Shown: positions 7,796-16,600, counted from the stretch's first letter. The stretch: 64,000 nucleotides of DNA from Actinomadura opuntiae (GCF_030283205.1 NZ_JASNWF010000002.1:1-64000), one strand, 5' to 3'. Made by a program: numbers and translations. The notes: generated by a model not told the origin, from the sequence alone.

Positions 7796-10248
7796 CCCGA
7801 TGCACCCAGCCCGGCTGCACCGGCGAGGTCGGCGCGGACGGCTTCTGCGACGTCTGCGGGATGGCGCCGCTCGCCGAGCCGCCGCCCGCCGACCCGGTGA
7901 GCGCGGGCGCGTCGTCCGCGTCGTCCGGCTCGGGCTCCTCCCTGGGCGCGGCTCCGGTGACGATCGTGAACGCGCCCGCGACGTCGGTCGAGCGGCCGAA
8001 CGGCGCGGCCCCGGGAACCGGCCCGTCCGGCACCGGCCCGTCCGGCGCAGGATCGTCGGGCGCGGGGTCGTCGGGCGCGGGGTCGTCGGGCGGGCCGGGG
8101 AGCGAGCCGACCGGCGGGTCCGGGACGAGCGGGTCCGGGGGGTCGGGCCGCACCGCGTCCCGCGGCGGGACGCGCGGGACGGGCTCCACCGGCTCGGCCC
8201 GGCGCGGGATGCTCGGCGCGGGCCTGGTCGAGGTGCCGCCCGTGCCGTTCCGCGACCCGGCGTCGGCGATCATGGAGAACCCGGAGGTCCCGGAGAACCG
8301 GCGGTACTGCAGCCGGTGCGGGGAGAAGGTCGGCCGCAGCCGGGACGGCCGGCCGGGCCGCACCGAGGGGTTCTGCGCGACCTGCGGGCACCGGTTCTCC
8401 TTCACCCCGAAGCTGAAGCCCGGCGAGGTGATCGGCGGGCAGTACGAGGTGCTGGGCTGCCTGGCGCACGGCGGGCTCGGCTGGGTGTACCTGGCCCGCG
8501 ACCACAACGTCAGCGAGCGGTGGGTGGTGCTGAAGGGCCTGCTGGACACCGGCGACGCCGACTCCCTCGCCGCCGCGGCGGCCGAACGGGCGTTCCTGGC
8601 CGAGGTCGAGCACCCCAACATCGTCAAGATCTACAACTTCGTGCGGCACGACGACTCCGGCTACATCGTCATGGAGTACGTCGGCGGCCGGTCGCTGAAG
8701 GAGATCCTGCTCGAGCGCCGCGACCGGGAGGGCGAGCAGGCGGCGCTGCCGCTCGGCCAGGTGCTCGCCTACGGCCTGGAGGTGCTGAGCGCGCTCGGCT
8801 ACCTGCACGGCGTCGGCCTGCTGTACTGCGACTTCAAGCCGGACAACGCGATCCAGTCCGAGGAGCAGCTGAAGCTGATCGACCTCGGCGGCGTGCGGCG
8901 CGCGTTCGACGTCGACAGCCCGATCTTCGGCACGCCCGGCTACCAGGCGCCGGAGATCGGCTCGTCGGGCCCGTCGATCGTGTCGGACCTGTACACGGTG
9001 GGCCGGACGCTCGCGGTGCTGAGCTTCCCGTTCCGCGGCTACACCCGGCGGCACCTGCGCAGCCTGCCGCCGCGCGAGGAGGTGCCGCTGTTCCAGCGGC
9101 ACGAGTCGTACCACCGGCTGCTGCGCCGCGCCACGCACCCCGATCCGGCCCGCCGGTTCCAGAGCGCCGCCGAGATGGCCGAGCAGCTCACGGGGGTGCT
9201 GCGCGAGGTGCTGTCGGCGGAGGACGGCACGGCCCGTCCGGCGCCGTCGCCGCTGTTCGGCCCCGAGCAGCACACCGCCGGGACCGACATCATCGACCCC
9301 GACCCCTCGCAGGACGGCGCGGCGCCGGTGCTGGCGCCGCTGGAGCCGGCCGCCGCGGCGATCGCGCTGCCCGTCCCACTCGTGTACGGCTCCGATCCGG
9401 CCGCCGCGTTCCTGGCCGGGCTGACCGCCCGCGACCCGGGCGACCTCGCCGCGGCGCTGGCCGCCGCGCCGGTGGCCTCGCGGGAGGTGCGGTTCGCGCT
9501 GGTCCGGGTCCGGATCGAGCTGGGCGACCTGGAGCTCGCGGGGCGGCTGCTGGAGGAGCTGGACGCCGAGCAGGCCGACGACTGGCGGGTCGACTGGTAC
9601 CGGGGCGCCCGCGCGCTGGCGGACGGCCGCGCCGCCGACGCCGCCGCCGTGTTCTCCGACCTGTACGACCTGATGCCGGGGGAGCAGGCGCCGAAGCTGG
9701 CGCTCGGCTTCTGCAAGGAGCTGCTGGGCGAGCACGTGGTCGCCGGGGGCTTCTACGCGACGGTGTGGCGCACCGACCCGACGCATGTCAGCGCCGCGTT
9801 CGGGCTGGCCCGCGCCTATCTGGCGGGCGGCGACCGGGGCAGCGCGGGACGCGTCCTGGACTCGGTGCCGCGCATCTCCAGCCACTATCTCGCCGCGCAG
9901 CTCGGCGCGGTCGGGGCGGCGGTCCGGGGCCGTCCGGCGGCGGAGCTGAACGCGGCGGCGCTGGTGGACGCGGGACGGCGGCTGCGGTCCCTGCGCCTCG
10001 ACACCGAGCGGTACTCGGCGTTCGTCGCCGAGGTGCTGGAGGCTGCGATCGCCTGGCTGCGCGCCGACCGGACCCCGGCGCAGCTGCGTCCAGAAAAGGA
10101 CATCCTCGGCATACCGCTCGAAGAGCCTCGACTGCGGGCGAAGCTGGAGGACACTTACCGGGTGCTCGCCAAGCTCGCGGACGGCCCCGACCACCGCCAC
10201 GCGATGGTCAGACGCGCCAACGCCGTCCGCCCGAGGACGCTGTTCTGA
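7792..10248 (+). CDS. pknG: PknG-like serine/threonine protein kinase with zinc ribbons and TPR domain
   Basis: An 818-residue cytosolic kinase with the PknG domain order. An extra N-terminal four-cysteine ribbon (C4, C9, C19, C22) comes first, then a Ser/Gly/Pro linker to about residue 150. A rubredoxin-like metal site at about 171-200 (CSRCGEKVGRS... FCATCGHRFSF) follows. The kinase domain at about 211-470 has the PknG-specific motifs AHGGLGWVYLARD, VVLKGL (ATP lysine), LLYCDFKPDN in place of HRDxKxxN, and LIDLGG in place of DFG. A helical TPR-like C-terminus fills about 530-815. In mycobacteria PknG phosphorylates the FHA protein GarA in response to amino acids; the same role here is inferred. 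It overlaps the preceding gene by 4 bases. Confidence 0.93.
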   Translation: MTRCTQPGCTGEVGADGFCDVCGMAPLAEPPPADPVSAGASSASSGSGSSLGAAPVTIVNAPATSVERPNGAAPGTGPSGTGPSGAGSSGAGSSGAGSSGGPGSEPTGGSGTSGSGGSGRTASRGGTRGTGSTGSARRGMLGAGLVEVPPVPFRDPASAIMENPEVPENRRYCSRCGEKVGRSRDGRPGRTEGFCATCGHRFSFTPKLKPGEVIGGQYEVLGCLAHGGLGWVYLARDHNVSERWVVLKGLLDTGDADSLAAAAAERAFLAEVEHPNIVKIYNFVRHDDSGYIVMEYVGGRSLKEILLERRDREGEQAALPLGQVLAYGLEVLSALGYLHGVGLLYCDFKPDNAIQSEEQLKLIDLGGVRRAFDVDSPIFGTPGYQAPEIGSSGPSIVSDLYTVGRTLAVLSFPFRGYTRRHLRSLPPREEVPLFQRHESYHRLLRRATHPDPARRFQSAAEMAEQLTGVLREVLSAEDGTARPAPSPLFGPEQHTAGTDIIDPDPSQDGAAPVLAPLEPAAAAIALPVPLVYGSDPAAAFLAGLTARDPGDLAAALAAAPVASREVRFALVRVRIELGDLELAGRLLEELDAEQADDWRVDWYRGARALADGRAADAAAVFSDLYDLMPGEQAPKLALGFCKELLGEHVVAGGFYATVWRTDPTHVSAAFGLARAYLAGGDRGSAGRVLDSVPRISSHYLAAQLGAVGAAVRGRPAAELNAAALVDAGRRLRSLRLDTERYSAFVAEVLEAAIAWLRADRTPAQLRPEKDILGIPLEEPRLRAKLEDTYRVLAKLADGPDHRHAMVRRANAVRPRTLF
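8044..8088 (+). repeat. Three tandem 15-bp units within the kinase linker
   Basis: Three consecutive 15-base units (consensus GGCGCGGGGTCGTCG, starting at 8044, 8059 and 8074) encode GAGSS repeats in the flexible linker between the N-terminal ribbon and the rubredoxin domain of the kinase. Copy number probably varies between strains and changes only linker length. Confidence 0.8.
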
Positions 10249-10250
10249 CG

Positions 10251-11234
10251 ATGAACGCGGACAGGAACGCCGCCATGGACCCCGGCGGGGCCGTGCGCGG
10301 ATCCACGGCCCGGGACCGGGACGCGGCCTGCGGCGACTGCGGGAGCTGGGCCGTCGCGGCGGACGGGTTCTGCGAGGCGTGCGGGCTGCGGCAGCCGAGC
10401 GGGCACGAGCATGTCGAGGCGGAGCTGGTCGTGGACGGGCGGTCCGCGCTGGGCGCCGGCATCAGCGACCTCGGGCTGCGCCGCTCCCGCAACGAGGACG
10501 CGTTCGCGCTGGCGGCGCTGCCGCACGGCGCGTGCGGGGTGGTCTGCGACGGGGTGGCGACGGCGCCCGGGTCGGAGGAGGCGGCGCGGGCCGCGGCGCA
10601 GACGGCGTCGGCCGTGCTGCTCGACCGGATCGCGGCGGGCGCCGACCCCGGCGAGGCGACCCGCGAGGCGGCCGAGCAGGCGGGCCGGGCCGTCGCGGCG
10701 CTCGCGGACGGCGCGCCCGGCGGGTCCGGGCCGGCGTGCACGTTCGTCTCGGCGGTCGTCGCCGCGGGCCGGGTCACGGTCGGCTGGCTGGGCGACAGCC
10801 GCGCCTACTGGCTGTCGCCGTCCGGATCGTTCCCGCTGACCAGGGACGACTCGTGGGCGGTGCGGGCGGTCGCGCGCGGAGAGCTGAGCGCGGAGGCGGC
10901 GTGGGCGGACCGCCGCGCGCACCTGCTGACGGCCTGGATGGGCGCGGACGCGGGCGCGTTCGACCCGCACCTGGCCTCGTTCGAGCCGTCCGGCCCCGGG
11001 CTGGTGCTGATCTGCAGCGACGGGCTGTGGAACCGCCTGCCGGACGCGGCGGCGCTGGCCTCCCTCGCGCTCCCCGGCCGGGGCGCGTGTGGGCCGGAGG
11101 CGGCGGGCGGGCCGATGGGGGCGGCGCGGCGGCTGCTGGGGGCGGCGCTGGACGCGGGGGGACACGACAACGTCACGGTGGTGGTCATCGAGTTCCCGCC
11201 GCCCGAGCCGACGACGAGGGAGCCCGGCAGATGA
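10251..11234 (+). CDS. PP2C-family serine/threonine phosphatase with N-terminal zinc ribbon
   Basis: A 327-residue protein phosphatase. Residues 1-45 hold a four-cysteine ribbon (C27, C30, C41, C44, the second pair in DGFCEACG) like that of the neighbouring kinase. Residues 60-315 are a PP2C/PPM domain with its metal-binding motifs intact: RRSRNEDAF, VVCDGVA, WLGDSRAYW, ICSDGLWNRL and GGHDNVTVVVIEF. It should therefore be an active Mn2+/Mg2+-dependent phosphatase. The likely job is to reverse phosphorylation by the kinase two bases upstream, or to act on the FHA protein. It starts at the ATG at 10251; its stop overlaps the next start in an ATGA. Confidence 0.92.
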   Translation: MNADRNAAMDPGGAVRGSTARDRDAACGDCGSWAVAADGFCEACGLRQPSGHEHVEAELVVDGRSALGAGISDLGLRRSRNEDAFALAALPHGACGVVCDGVATAPGSEEAARAAAQTASAVLLDRIAAGADPGEATREAAEQAGRAVAALADGAPGGSGPACTFVSAVVAAGRVTVGWLGDSRAYWLSPSGSFPLTRDDSWAVRAVARGELSAEAAWADRRAHLLTAWMGADAGAFDPHLASFEPSGPGLVLICSDGLWNRLPDAAALASLALPGRGACGPEAAGGPMGAARRLLGAALDAGGHDNVTVVVIEFPPPEPTTREPGR

Positions 11235-12595
11235 GCGAACGTCCCGAGTTCACGATCCGCGTGGACCAGAATCCCTACCTCCCGGCGGGCGGGCGGGAGA
11301 TGCACGCCATCGTCACCGTCGAGGCGCGCTCGCAGGACGCCGACTCCGACGACGCCGGGCCGCGGGCGGGCTCGGACGCCGTGGAGATCATCATCATCGA
11401 CACGTCCGGGTCGATGTCCTACGGCGGCAAGATGGCCGCCGCCCGGCGCGCGGCGAAGGCGGCGGTCGGGGTGCTGCGGGACGGGGTGCGGTTCGCGGTC
11501 GTCGCGGGTGCCAACCGGCCCCGGATGATCTACCCGCAGGGGGAGCGGCTGGTCGAGGCGAGCGCGTCCACGCGGCGCAGCGCGGCCAACGCGGTGGCCC
11601 GGCTCGACGCGGCCGGCGGCACCGCGATCGGCTCGTGGCTGCGCCTGGCGAACCGCCTGTTCGACGGCCAGGACGGCGCGGTGAAGCACGCCATCCTGCT
11701 CACCGACGGCAAGAACCAGCACGAGAGCGACGAGGAGCTGGACGCGGCGCTGCGGGTGTGCTCGGGCCGCTTCCTGTGCGACGCGCGCGGCGTCGGCACC
11801 GACTGGGAGGTCGCCGAGCTCCGCAAGATCACCTCGGCGCTGCTGGGCGGGTTCCTGGACGTCCCCGACCCCAAGGACCTGGAGGCCGACTTCCTGGCGA
11901 TGACCCGGGCGGCGATGAGCAAGCAGGTCGCGGACGTGGCGCTGCGCGTGTGGACGCCGCAGCAGGCCGAACTGAAGTTCCTCAAGCAGATGGTGCCCGC
12001 CGTGGAGGACCTCACCGGCCGGCACGCCGAGTCCGGGACGCAGACCGTCGACTACCCGCTCGGCGCCTGGGGCAGCGAGAACCGCGAGTACCACCTGTGC
12101 GTGCAGGTCCAGCCGGGCGACATCGGGCGGCAGATGCGCGCCGCGTGGGTGAAGCTGATCGCGCCCGGCGCGGAGGGCGAGGCCGAGCGGGAGCTGGCGT
12201 CCGGGAACGTCCTGGCCGAGTGGACCGACGACGAGGCCAGGTCGACGCGGATCAACGGGCGGGTCGCGCACCACACCGGCCAGTCCGAGCTCGCCGACGC
12301 CATCCAGGAGGGCCTGGAGGCCAGGCGCGAGGGCGACGAGGACACCGCGACCGCCCGGCTCGGCCGCGCCGTGGTGCTCGCCCGCGAGGTCGGCAACGAG
12401 CAGATCGCCGGGCTGCTGGACAAGGTGGTGGACGTCATCGACCCGGCGACCGGGACCGTCCGGCTGAAGGCGGACGTCGCCAAGGCCGACGAGATGTCGC
12501 TCGACACCCGCTCGGTACGGACCGTCCGGACCCGCAAGGACGACCTGCCACCGCACGCCCCGCCGGGCACGCCGCCGGACGAGGCCGGGAGCTGA
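11231..12595 (+). CDS. von Willebrand factor A domain protein of the kinase operon
   Basis: A 454-residue cytosolic protein. After a short beta-rich N-terminus a VWA domain spans about 50-225. Its metal-ion-dependent adhesion site is complete: DTSGSMS (about 57-63), a GGTAIGSWL threonine and LLTDGKNQ. The remainder is a beta-sandwich-like region and a helical tail (about 350-420) followed by a charged, proline-rich end. VWA domains mediate Mg2+-dependent protein contacts; in this operon it is a plausible adaptor or substrate for the kinase-phosphatase pair. No signal peptide is present, so it is not a surface adhesin. It overlaps the phosphatase gene by 4 bases and the FHA gene follows after 5 bases. 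Confidence 0.88.
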   Translation: MSERPEFTIRVDQNPYLPAGGREMHAIVTVEARSQDADSDDAGPRAGSDAVEIIIIDTSGSMSYGGKMAAARRAAKAAVGVLRDGVRFAVVAGANRPRMIYPQGERLVEASASTRRSAANAVARLDAAGGTAIGSWLRLANRLFDGQDGAVKHAILLTDGKNQHESDEELDAALRVCSGRFLCDARGVGTDWEVAELRKITSALLGGFLDVPDPKDLEADFLAMTRAAMSKQVADVALRVWTPQQAELKFLKQMVPAVEDLTGRHAESGTQTVDYPLGAWGSENREYHLCVQVQPGDIGRQMRAAWVKLIAPGAEGEAERELASGNVLAEWTDDEARSTRINGRVAHHTGQSELADAIQEGLEARREGDEDTATARLGRAVVLAREVGNEQIAGLLDKVVDVIDPATGTVRLKADVAKADEMSLDTRSVRTVRTRKDDLPPHAPPGTPPDEAGS

Positions 12596-12600
12596 GGCCC

Positions 12601-13383
12601 ATGCCGGTATGCCCGAGCGGGCACGTGTCCGCCGCCGACGACTACTGCGACGTGTGCGGCGACCTCATGGAGGGCGCGCCGCGCGCCGAGCTCACCATGG
12701 TCGAGCGCGGCGGCGGGCCGATCGCCGAGCCCGCGGCCCGCGAGCGCGGGGCCGCCGCGCCGCCGCCGGAGCAGGAGGCGGCGGCCCCCGAGACCTGCCC
12801 GGACTGCGGCACGCCGCGCAGCGGGCGGTTCTGCGAGAACTGCGGCTACGACTTCGCGACCGGCGCCGCCCGGTCCGGCGGGGAACCGGGACCGGGACCG
12901 GGACCGGAGCCCGCGCCGCCCGGCGAGCCGTCCGCGCCCCCCGAGTCCCCCGGATCGTCCGTGGCGTCCGGCTGGTCTGCGGTGATCGTCGCCGACCGCG
13001 AGTACTACTCCTCCGTGATCGCGCAGGAGGGCCCCGACTCGGCGACGCTGGAGTTCCCGCCCTACTGCCCCGAGCGCCGCGTCCCGCTGGCCGGCGAGCA
13101 GATCCGGATCGGCCGGCGCAGCGCGTCCCGCGCGATCGCCCCGGAGATCGACCTCGGCGGCCCGCCCGAGGACCCTGGCGTCTCGCACCTGCACGCGGTG
13201 CTGCTCGCCCGGCCGGGCGGCGGCTGGCTGCTCGTCGACCCCGGCTCCACCAACGGGACGACGGTGAACGGCGGCACGGAGCCGATCGCGGTGAACGTCC
13301 CGGTCCCGGTCGGCGACGGCGACCGCGTCCACGTCGGCGCCTGGACGACCATCACGCTGTCCCTTCAGGAGGGCACGCCATGA
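12601..13383 (+). CDS. FHA-domain protein with two N-terminal zinc-ribbon motifs
   Basis: A 260-residue protein. The first ribbon (C4, H8, C16, C19, ending DDYCDVCG) and the second (C66, C69, C78, C81) precede a Pro/Gly linker. A forkhead-associated domain spans about 155-257, with the phosphothreonine-binding core IGRRS, VSHLHAVL and DPGSTNGTTVNG. FHA domains read phosphothreonine, so this is a likely phosphorylation-dependent partner of the kinase upstream. It is not a simple GarA orthologue: the N-terminal ETTS phosphorylation motif known from mycobacterial GarA is not visible. The stop overlaps the next start (ATGA at 13380-13383). Confidence 0.9.
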   Translation: MPVCPSGHVSAADDYCDVCGDLMEGAPRAELTMVERGGGPIAEPAARERGAAAPPPEQEAAAPETCPDCGTPRSGRFCENCGYDFATGAARSGGEPGPGPGPEPAPPGEPSAPPESPGSSVASGWSAVIVADREYYSSVIAQEGPDSATLEFPPYCPERRVPLAGEQIRIGRRSASRAIAPEIDLGGPPEDPGVSHLHAVLLARPGGGWLLVDPGSTNGTTVNGGTEPIAVNVPVPVGDGDRVHVGAWTTITLSLQEGTP

Positions 13384-14894
13384 CGATGACGACCGCGGAC
13401 CCGGCGGCGGGCCCGCAAGCGCCGCCGCCCGAGGACGCCGCGGCGGTCGCCGGTCCGGCGCGCCGGGGGCGGCTCGCGACGTTCGCGCGCGGGCGGTGGC
13501 TGCGGACGATCCCGGGCCGGATCCGCGCGCACGTCGCGCTCGTGCTGGCCGCGCTCGTCGCGCTGCTGGCCCTGCTGACGGTCGCGGTCGGGAACGCGCG
13601 CGACTCCGTCCAGACGATCGGGCACGACGCGGGCCCGCAGGTCGTCGCGACCAGCACGCTGTACTTCGCGCTCAGCGACATGGACGCGCAGGTGTCCAAC
13701 ATCCTGCTGATCGGCCGGCAGCACGACCTCGGCATCGGCTACGACCGGACGCTCCAGGTGTACGAGCGGCGCCGCGCCGAAGCCGACTCCGCCGCGGTGC
13801 AGGCCGCGCAGCTCGCCGGGCGCGACCCGGCGCTGCGGCAGACCGTCCAGGACGTGCTGGACGGCCTCGGCCGGTACGAGCGGCTCGTCGGGTCGGCGAT
13901 GCAGTTGAACGAGCAGGCCGGCCATCCGGCGGGGGAGCCGCCGAAGCAGGTCGTCGACGCCTACCGGCAGGCCACCGACCTGATGAAGCTGGAACTGCTG
14001 CCGAAGGCGTACAACATCACGCTCGACACCGGCGCGCACGTCCGGCAGGCGTACGAGACGAAGCGGTCGGCGGTGCTGGCGGGGCGCGACTGGGTCATCG
14101 CCGCCGGGGCGCTGACCCTGCTGCTGCTGGTCGCGACGCAGCTGTACCTGGCGCGGACGTTCCGGCGGCTGCTGAACCCGGCGCTGGTGCTGGCGACGCT
14201 CGGCACCGCCGCGCTCGCCGTCGTCGGGGCGGGCCTGCTGTCGGCGCAGGCCGGGCACATCTGGGAGGCGAAGGAGGACGGCTTCGACTCCGTCCTGTCG
14301 CTGTCGCGGGCCCGGGCCATCAGCCACAGCGCGTTCGCCGACCAGAGCCGCTACCTCCTCGACCCCGGCCGCGCCGACACCTACGAGCAGACCTACCTCG
14401 ACAAGTCGCTGTCGGTGTTCTATCCCGACATCGGCGACAAGCCGCTGAACCTGGAGAACTACTACGCCGGCGTCAGCGGCGAGGTCGGCTCGTACCGGGC
14501 GGGATCCGGGCAGAAGGTGCCGTTCCTCGGCTTCTTCGGGGACGAGGCGCGGACCGCGGACCGTGGCCGCGAGGCCGACGCGCTCCAGCGCACGCTCCGC
14601 GCGTACCAGGCCGTCCAGGCCGACGACCAGCGGATACGCTCGCTCGCGACGTCGGGGGACCGCAGCGGCGCCATCACGCTGCGGATGGGCCGCGAGCGCG
14701 GCGCGATCCACGACTTCGACGCCTACGACGCCGCGCTCGGTTCGCTGACCGCCGTCCACCAGGACGCCTTCACCCGGGCGATCAAGGACGCGGACGGCGG
14801 GCTGCGCGGCTGGAAGGCCGTCCCGCCGGCCGCCGCCGTCATCGCCGTGCTGATCATCGCGGGGGTCCGTCCCCGGCTGGCCGAGTTCCGCTGA
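13380..14894 (+). CDS. glnX: GlnX-like membrane sensor protein
   Basis: A 504-residue membrane protein with four predicted transmembrane helices (about 50-71, 238-258, 264-287, 481-498). These enclose two extracytoplasmic helical domains (about 72-237 and 288-480) that look like bundle-type ligand or partner-binding modules. The order kinase, membrane protein, glutamine-binding lipoprotein matches the mycobacterial pknG-glnX-glnH locus. There the membrane protein passes the ligand state of GlnH to PknG. I assign it by this context and topology rather than by a catalytic motif, as none exists. It is translationally coupled to the FHA gene by a 4-base overlap. Confidence 0.78.
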   Translation: MTMTTADPAAGPQAPPPEDAAAVAGPARRGRLATFARGRWLRTIPGRIRAHVALVLAALVALLALLTVAVGNARDSVQTIGHDAGPQVVATSTLYFALSDMDAQVSNILLIGRQHDLGIGYDRTLQVYERRRAEADSAAVQAAQLAGRDPALRQTVQDVLDGLGRYERLVGSAMQLNEQAGHPAGEPPKQVVDAYRQATDLMKLELLPKAYNITLDTGAHVRQAYETKRSAVLAGRDWVIAAGALTLLLLVATQLYLARTFRRLLNPALVLATLGTAALAVVGAGLLSAQAGHIWEAKEDGFDSVLSLSRARAISHSAFADQSRYLLDPGRADTYEQTYLDKSLSVFYPDIGDKPLNLENYYAGVSGEVGSYRAGSGQKVPFLGFFGDEARTADRGREADALQRTLRAYQAVQADDQRIRSLATSGDRSGAITLRMGRERGAIHDFDAYDAALGSLTAVHQDAFTRAIKDADGGLRGWKAVPPAAAVIAVLIIAGVRPRLAEFR

Positions 14895-14913
14895 CCGGAG
14901 GAGACGACGACCC

Positions 14914-15756
14914 ATGCCCGCCATCCGCGCCGGCGCCGTCCGCGGCGCCGCCCTGGCCTGCACCGTCCTGTCCGCCGCCGGGCTGCTGACGGCGTGCGGG
15001 CTCGGCGGCGCCGACAAGCCGACCATCGCCCACAAGCACTCGCTGACGATCGGGGTGAAGGCCGACCAGCCGAGCCTCGGCGTGAAGGCCAGGAACGGGA
15101 CCTACGAGGGCTTCGACGTCGACGTCGCCACCTACATCGCCGGGCGGCTCGGCGTGCCGAAGGACCGGATCACCTGGCGCACGACGAACTCCTCCGTCCG
15201 CGAGAAGGCGCTCGCCGACGGCACCGTCGACATGATCGTCGCGACGTACTCGATCACCGCCAAGCGCAAGCGGGTCGTCACCTTCGCCGGGCCCTACTAC
15301 GTCGCGCACCAGGACACCCTGGTCGCGCCGGGCAACGGCGCGGTCCGCGACGTCCGCGACCTGAAGGGCCGCAAGATCTGCGCGGTGACCGGGTCGAACT
15401 CCTGGCGGCGGGTGATCGAGGAGCGCAAGACCGCCGCGGTGCCGGTGCAGGCGCCGACCTACGGGGCCTGCATGGACGACCTGGCCGCCGGGAAGCTGGA
15501 CGCGGTCTCCACCGACGACCTCATCCTCGCCGGGTTCGCCGCCGGCCACCCCGGCAAGATCATCAACGCGCCGTTCACGGACGAGAAGTACGGCGTCGGG
15601 CTGAAGAAGGGCGACCTGGAGGGCTGCGAGCAGGTCAACCGGGCGATCACCGCCATGTACCAGGACGGCACGGCCGCGCGGCTGCTGCGCAAGTGGTTCG
15701 GCAGGTCGGGCCTGAAGCTCACCACGAGCGTGCCGCAGTTCGAGGGCTGCAGCTAG
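14914..15756 (+). CDS. glnH: GlnH-like amino-acid-binding lipoprotein
   Basis: A 280-residue periplasmic-type binding protein of the SBP_bac_3 family. The signal peptide ends in the lipobox LLTAC (C28), so it should be tethered to the outer face of the membrane. Family motifs include LTIGVKADQPSLG, GTYEGFDVDVATYIAGRLG, MIVATYSIT..RKRVVTFAGPYY and LKGRKICAVTGS. No ABC permease or ATPase gene is adjacent, which fits a sensing rather than a transport role, as in mycobacterial GlnH. A good GGAGGAG ribosome-binding site precedes the ATG. It is the last gene of the operon and converges on the STAS gene. Confidence 0.9.
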   Translation: MPAIRAGAVRGAALACTVLSAAGLLTACGLGGADKPTIAHKHSLTIGVKADQPSLGVKARNGTYEGFDVDVATYIAGRLGVPKDRITWRTTNSSVREKALADGTVDMIVATYSITAKRKRVVTFAGPYYVAHQDTLVAPGNGAVRDVRDLKGRKICAVTGSNSWRRVIEERKTAAVPVQAPTYGACMDDLAAGKLDAVSTDDLILAGFAAGHPGKIINAPFTDEKYGVGLKKGDLEGCEQVNRAITAMYQDGTAARLLRKWFGRSGLKLTTSVPQFEGCS

Positions 15757-15806
15757 ACGGGTCGCCGCTGGTGACGGGCCGCGGTCGGCGGGCCGCCGGC
15801 GGCGGG

Positions 15807-16160
15807 TCAGGGCGTGGTGGTGGACGGCAGCGCGCCGATCGCCTCGCGCAGCGTGTCGTAGATCGGGACGAACTTGTCGATCCCGGTGATGCGGAACACC
15901 CGCTGCACCCGCGGCGGCAGCGCCACCAGCGACACGGTGGTGCCGCGCTCCCCGGCGCGGCGGTTCGCGGCGACGATCGCGTTCAGCCCGGTCGAGTCGC
16001 AGAACGTGACCTGCCGCATGTCGACGACCATGGGCTCGCCGGAGTCCACGACCTCGAAGAGGGCCTCCTCGAAACGCGCGCGGGACACCACGTCGATGTC
16101 GCCCTGCACCCGGACGAGGGTGCAGCGTTCGTCCTTCATCAGGCTGATGTCGAAGTCCAT
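15807..16160 (-). CDS. STAS-domain anti-anti-sigma factor
   Basis: A 117-residue single-domain STAS protein. The conserved phosphorylatable serine lies in FCDSTGLNAI (S56), and the fold markers VRVQGDIDVVSRARFE and GIDKFVPIYDTLREAI are present. Such proteins bind an anti-sigma kinase when unphosphorylated and so release a sigma factor. Neither the cognate kinase nor the sigma factor is adjacent. The ATG at 16160 was chosen because an AGAGGTGG ribosome-binding site precedes it; the frame stays open to 16247 but that extension is Arg/Gly-rich and unlike the family. Confidence 0.9.
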   Translation of the reverse strand: MDFDISLMKDERCTLVRVQGDIDVVSRARFEEALFEVVDSGEPMVVDMRQVTFCDSTGLNAIVAANRRAGERGTTVSLVALPPRVQRVFRITGIDKFVPIYDTLREAIGALPSTTTP

Positions 16161-16600
16161 GGCCACCTCTCGCCCCGCTCCACGGGCACCCCGGCCCGAC
16201 TCAGGCGACTCCTCAGGATTGCGCACCCGTGCCCGCAATCCAAGCACTTCCCGGGATAAGGTCCGGGTCGCCCTCCCCCGTCCCGGACCGTAACACCCGT
16301 TCCCGGTCCGGCCGCGGGCGCCCGGTGCCCGGCGCGCCGCCGGGGCGCCGCGCGGGTGCCGCCGAATAACTTACCGCAGAGAAACTTACTGTGCGGTAAG
16401 AAATGGTTTCACGATTGCCGCACCACCCCAATGTGACCGAAGTCCCACCCTCGGATCAAGTCCCCCAATAGCCCGACGGCACCCACCGTGACCAGCGATT
16501 GAACCATTCATTGCCTCCGGGGCGGCGAGAAAAGCAGGTGCTGACCGGGGCACGGATCGGGACAGAGGTTACAGTGGCGGTGGGAAATACAGGAGGCTGG
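16161..16600. other. 440-base intergenic region between divergent STAS and acyltransferase genes
   Basis: No credible gene. The centre (about 16360-16500) is clearly less GC-rich than its surroundings and should hold the divergent promoters. It contains a 9-bp inverted repeat listed separately. The acyltransferase frame stays open upstream to 16499 but lacks a good start there. Confidence 0.6.
16370..16400. promoter_or_regulatory. Inverted repeat, possible operator
   Basis: CTTACCGCA at 16370-16378 and its exact complement TGCGGTAAG at 16392-16400 are separated by 13 bases. The motif AACTTAC also occurs twice as a direct repeat (16368-16374 and 16383-16389). It sits in the AT-richer part of the divergent STAS/acyltransferase promoter region. 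The spacing suits a dimeric regulator better than a terminator; which protein binds is unknown. Confidence 0.5.

Noticed and set aside
7770-10250. Upstream extension of the phosphatase frame (open from 7770)
   Set aside because: The extension is Arg/Gly-rich and overlaps the kinase; the ATG at 10251 just after the kinase stop gives a normal PP2C.
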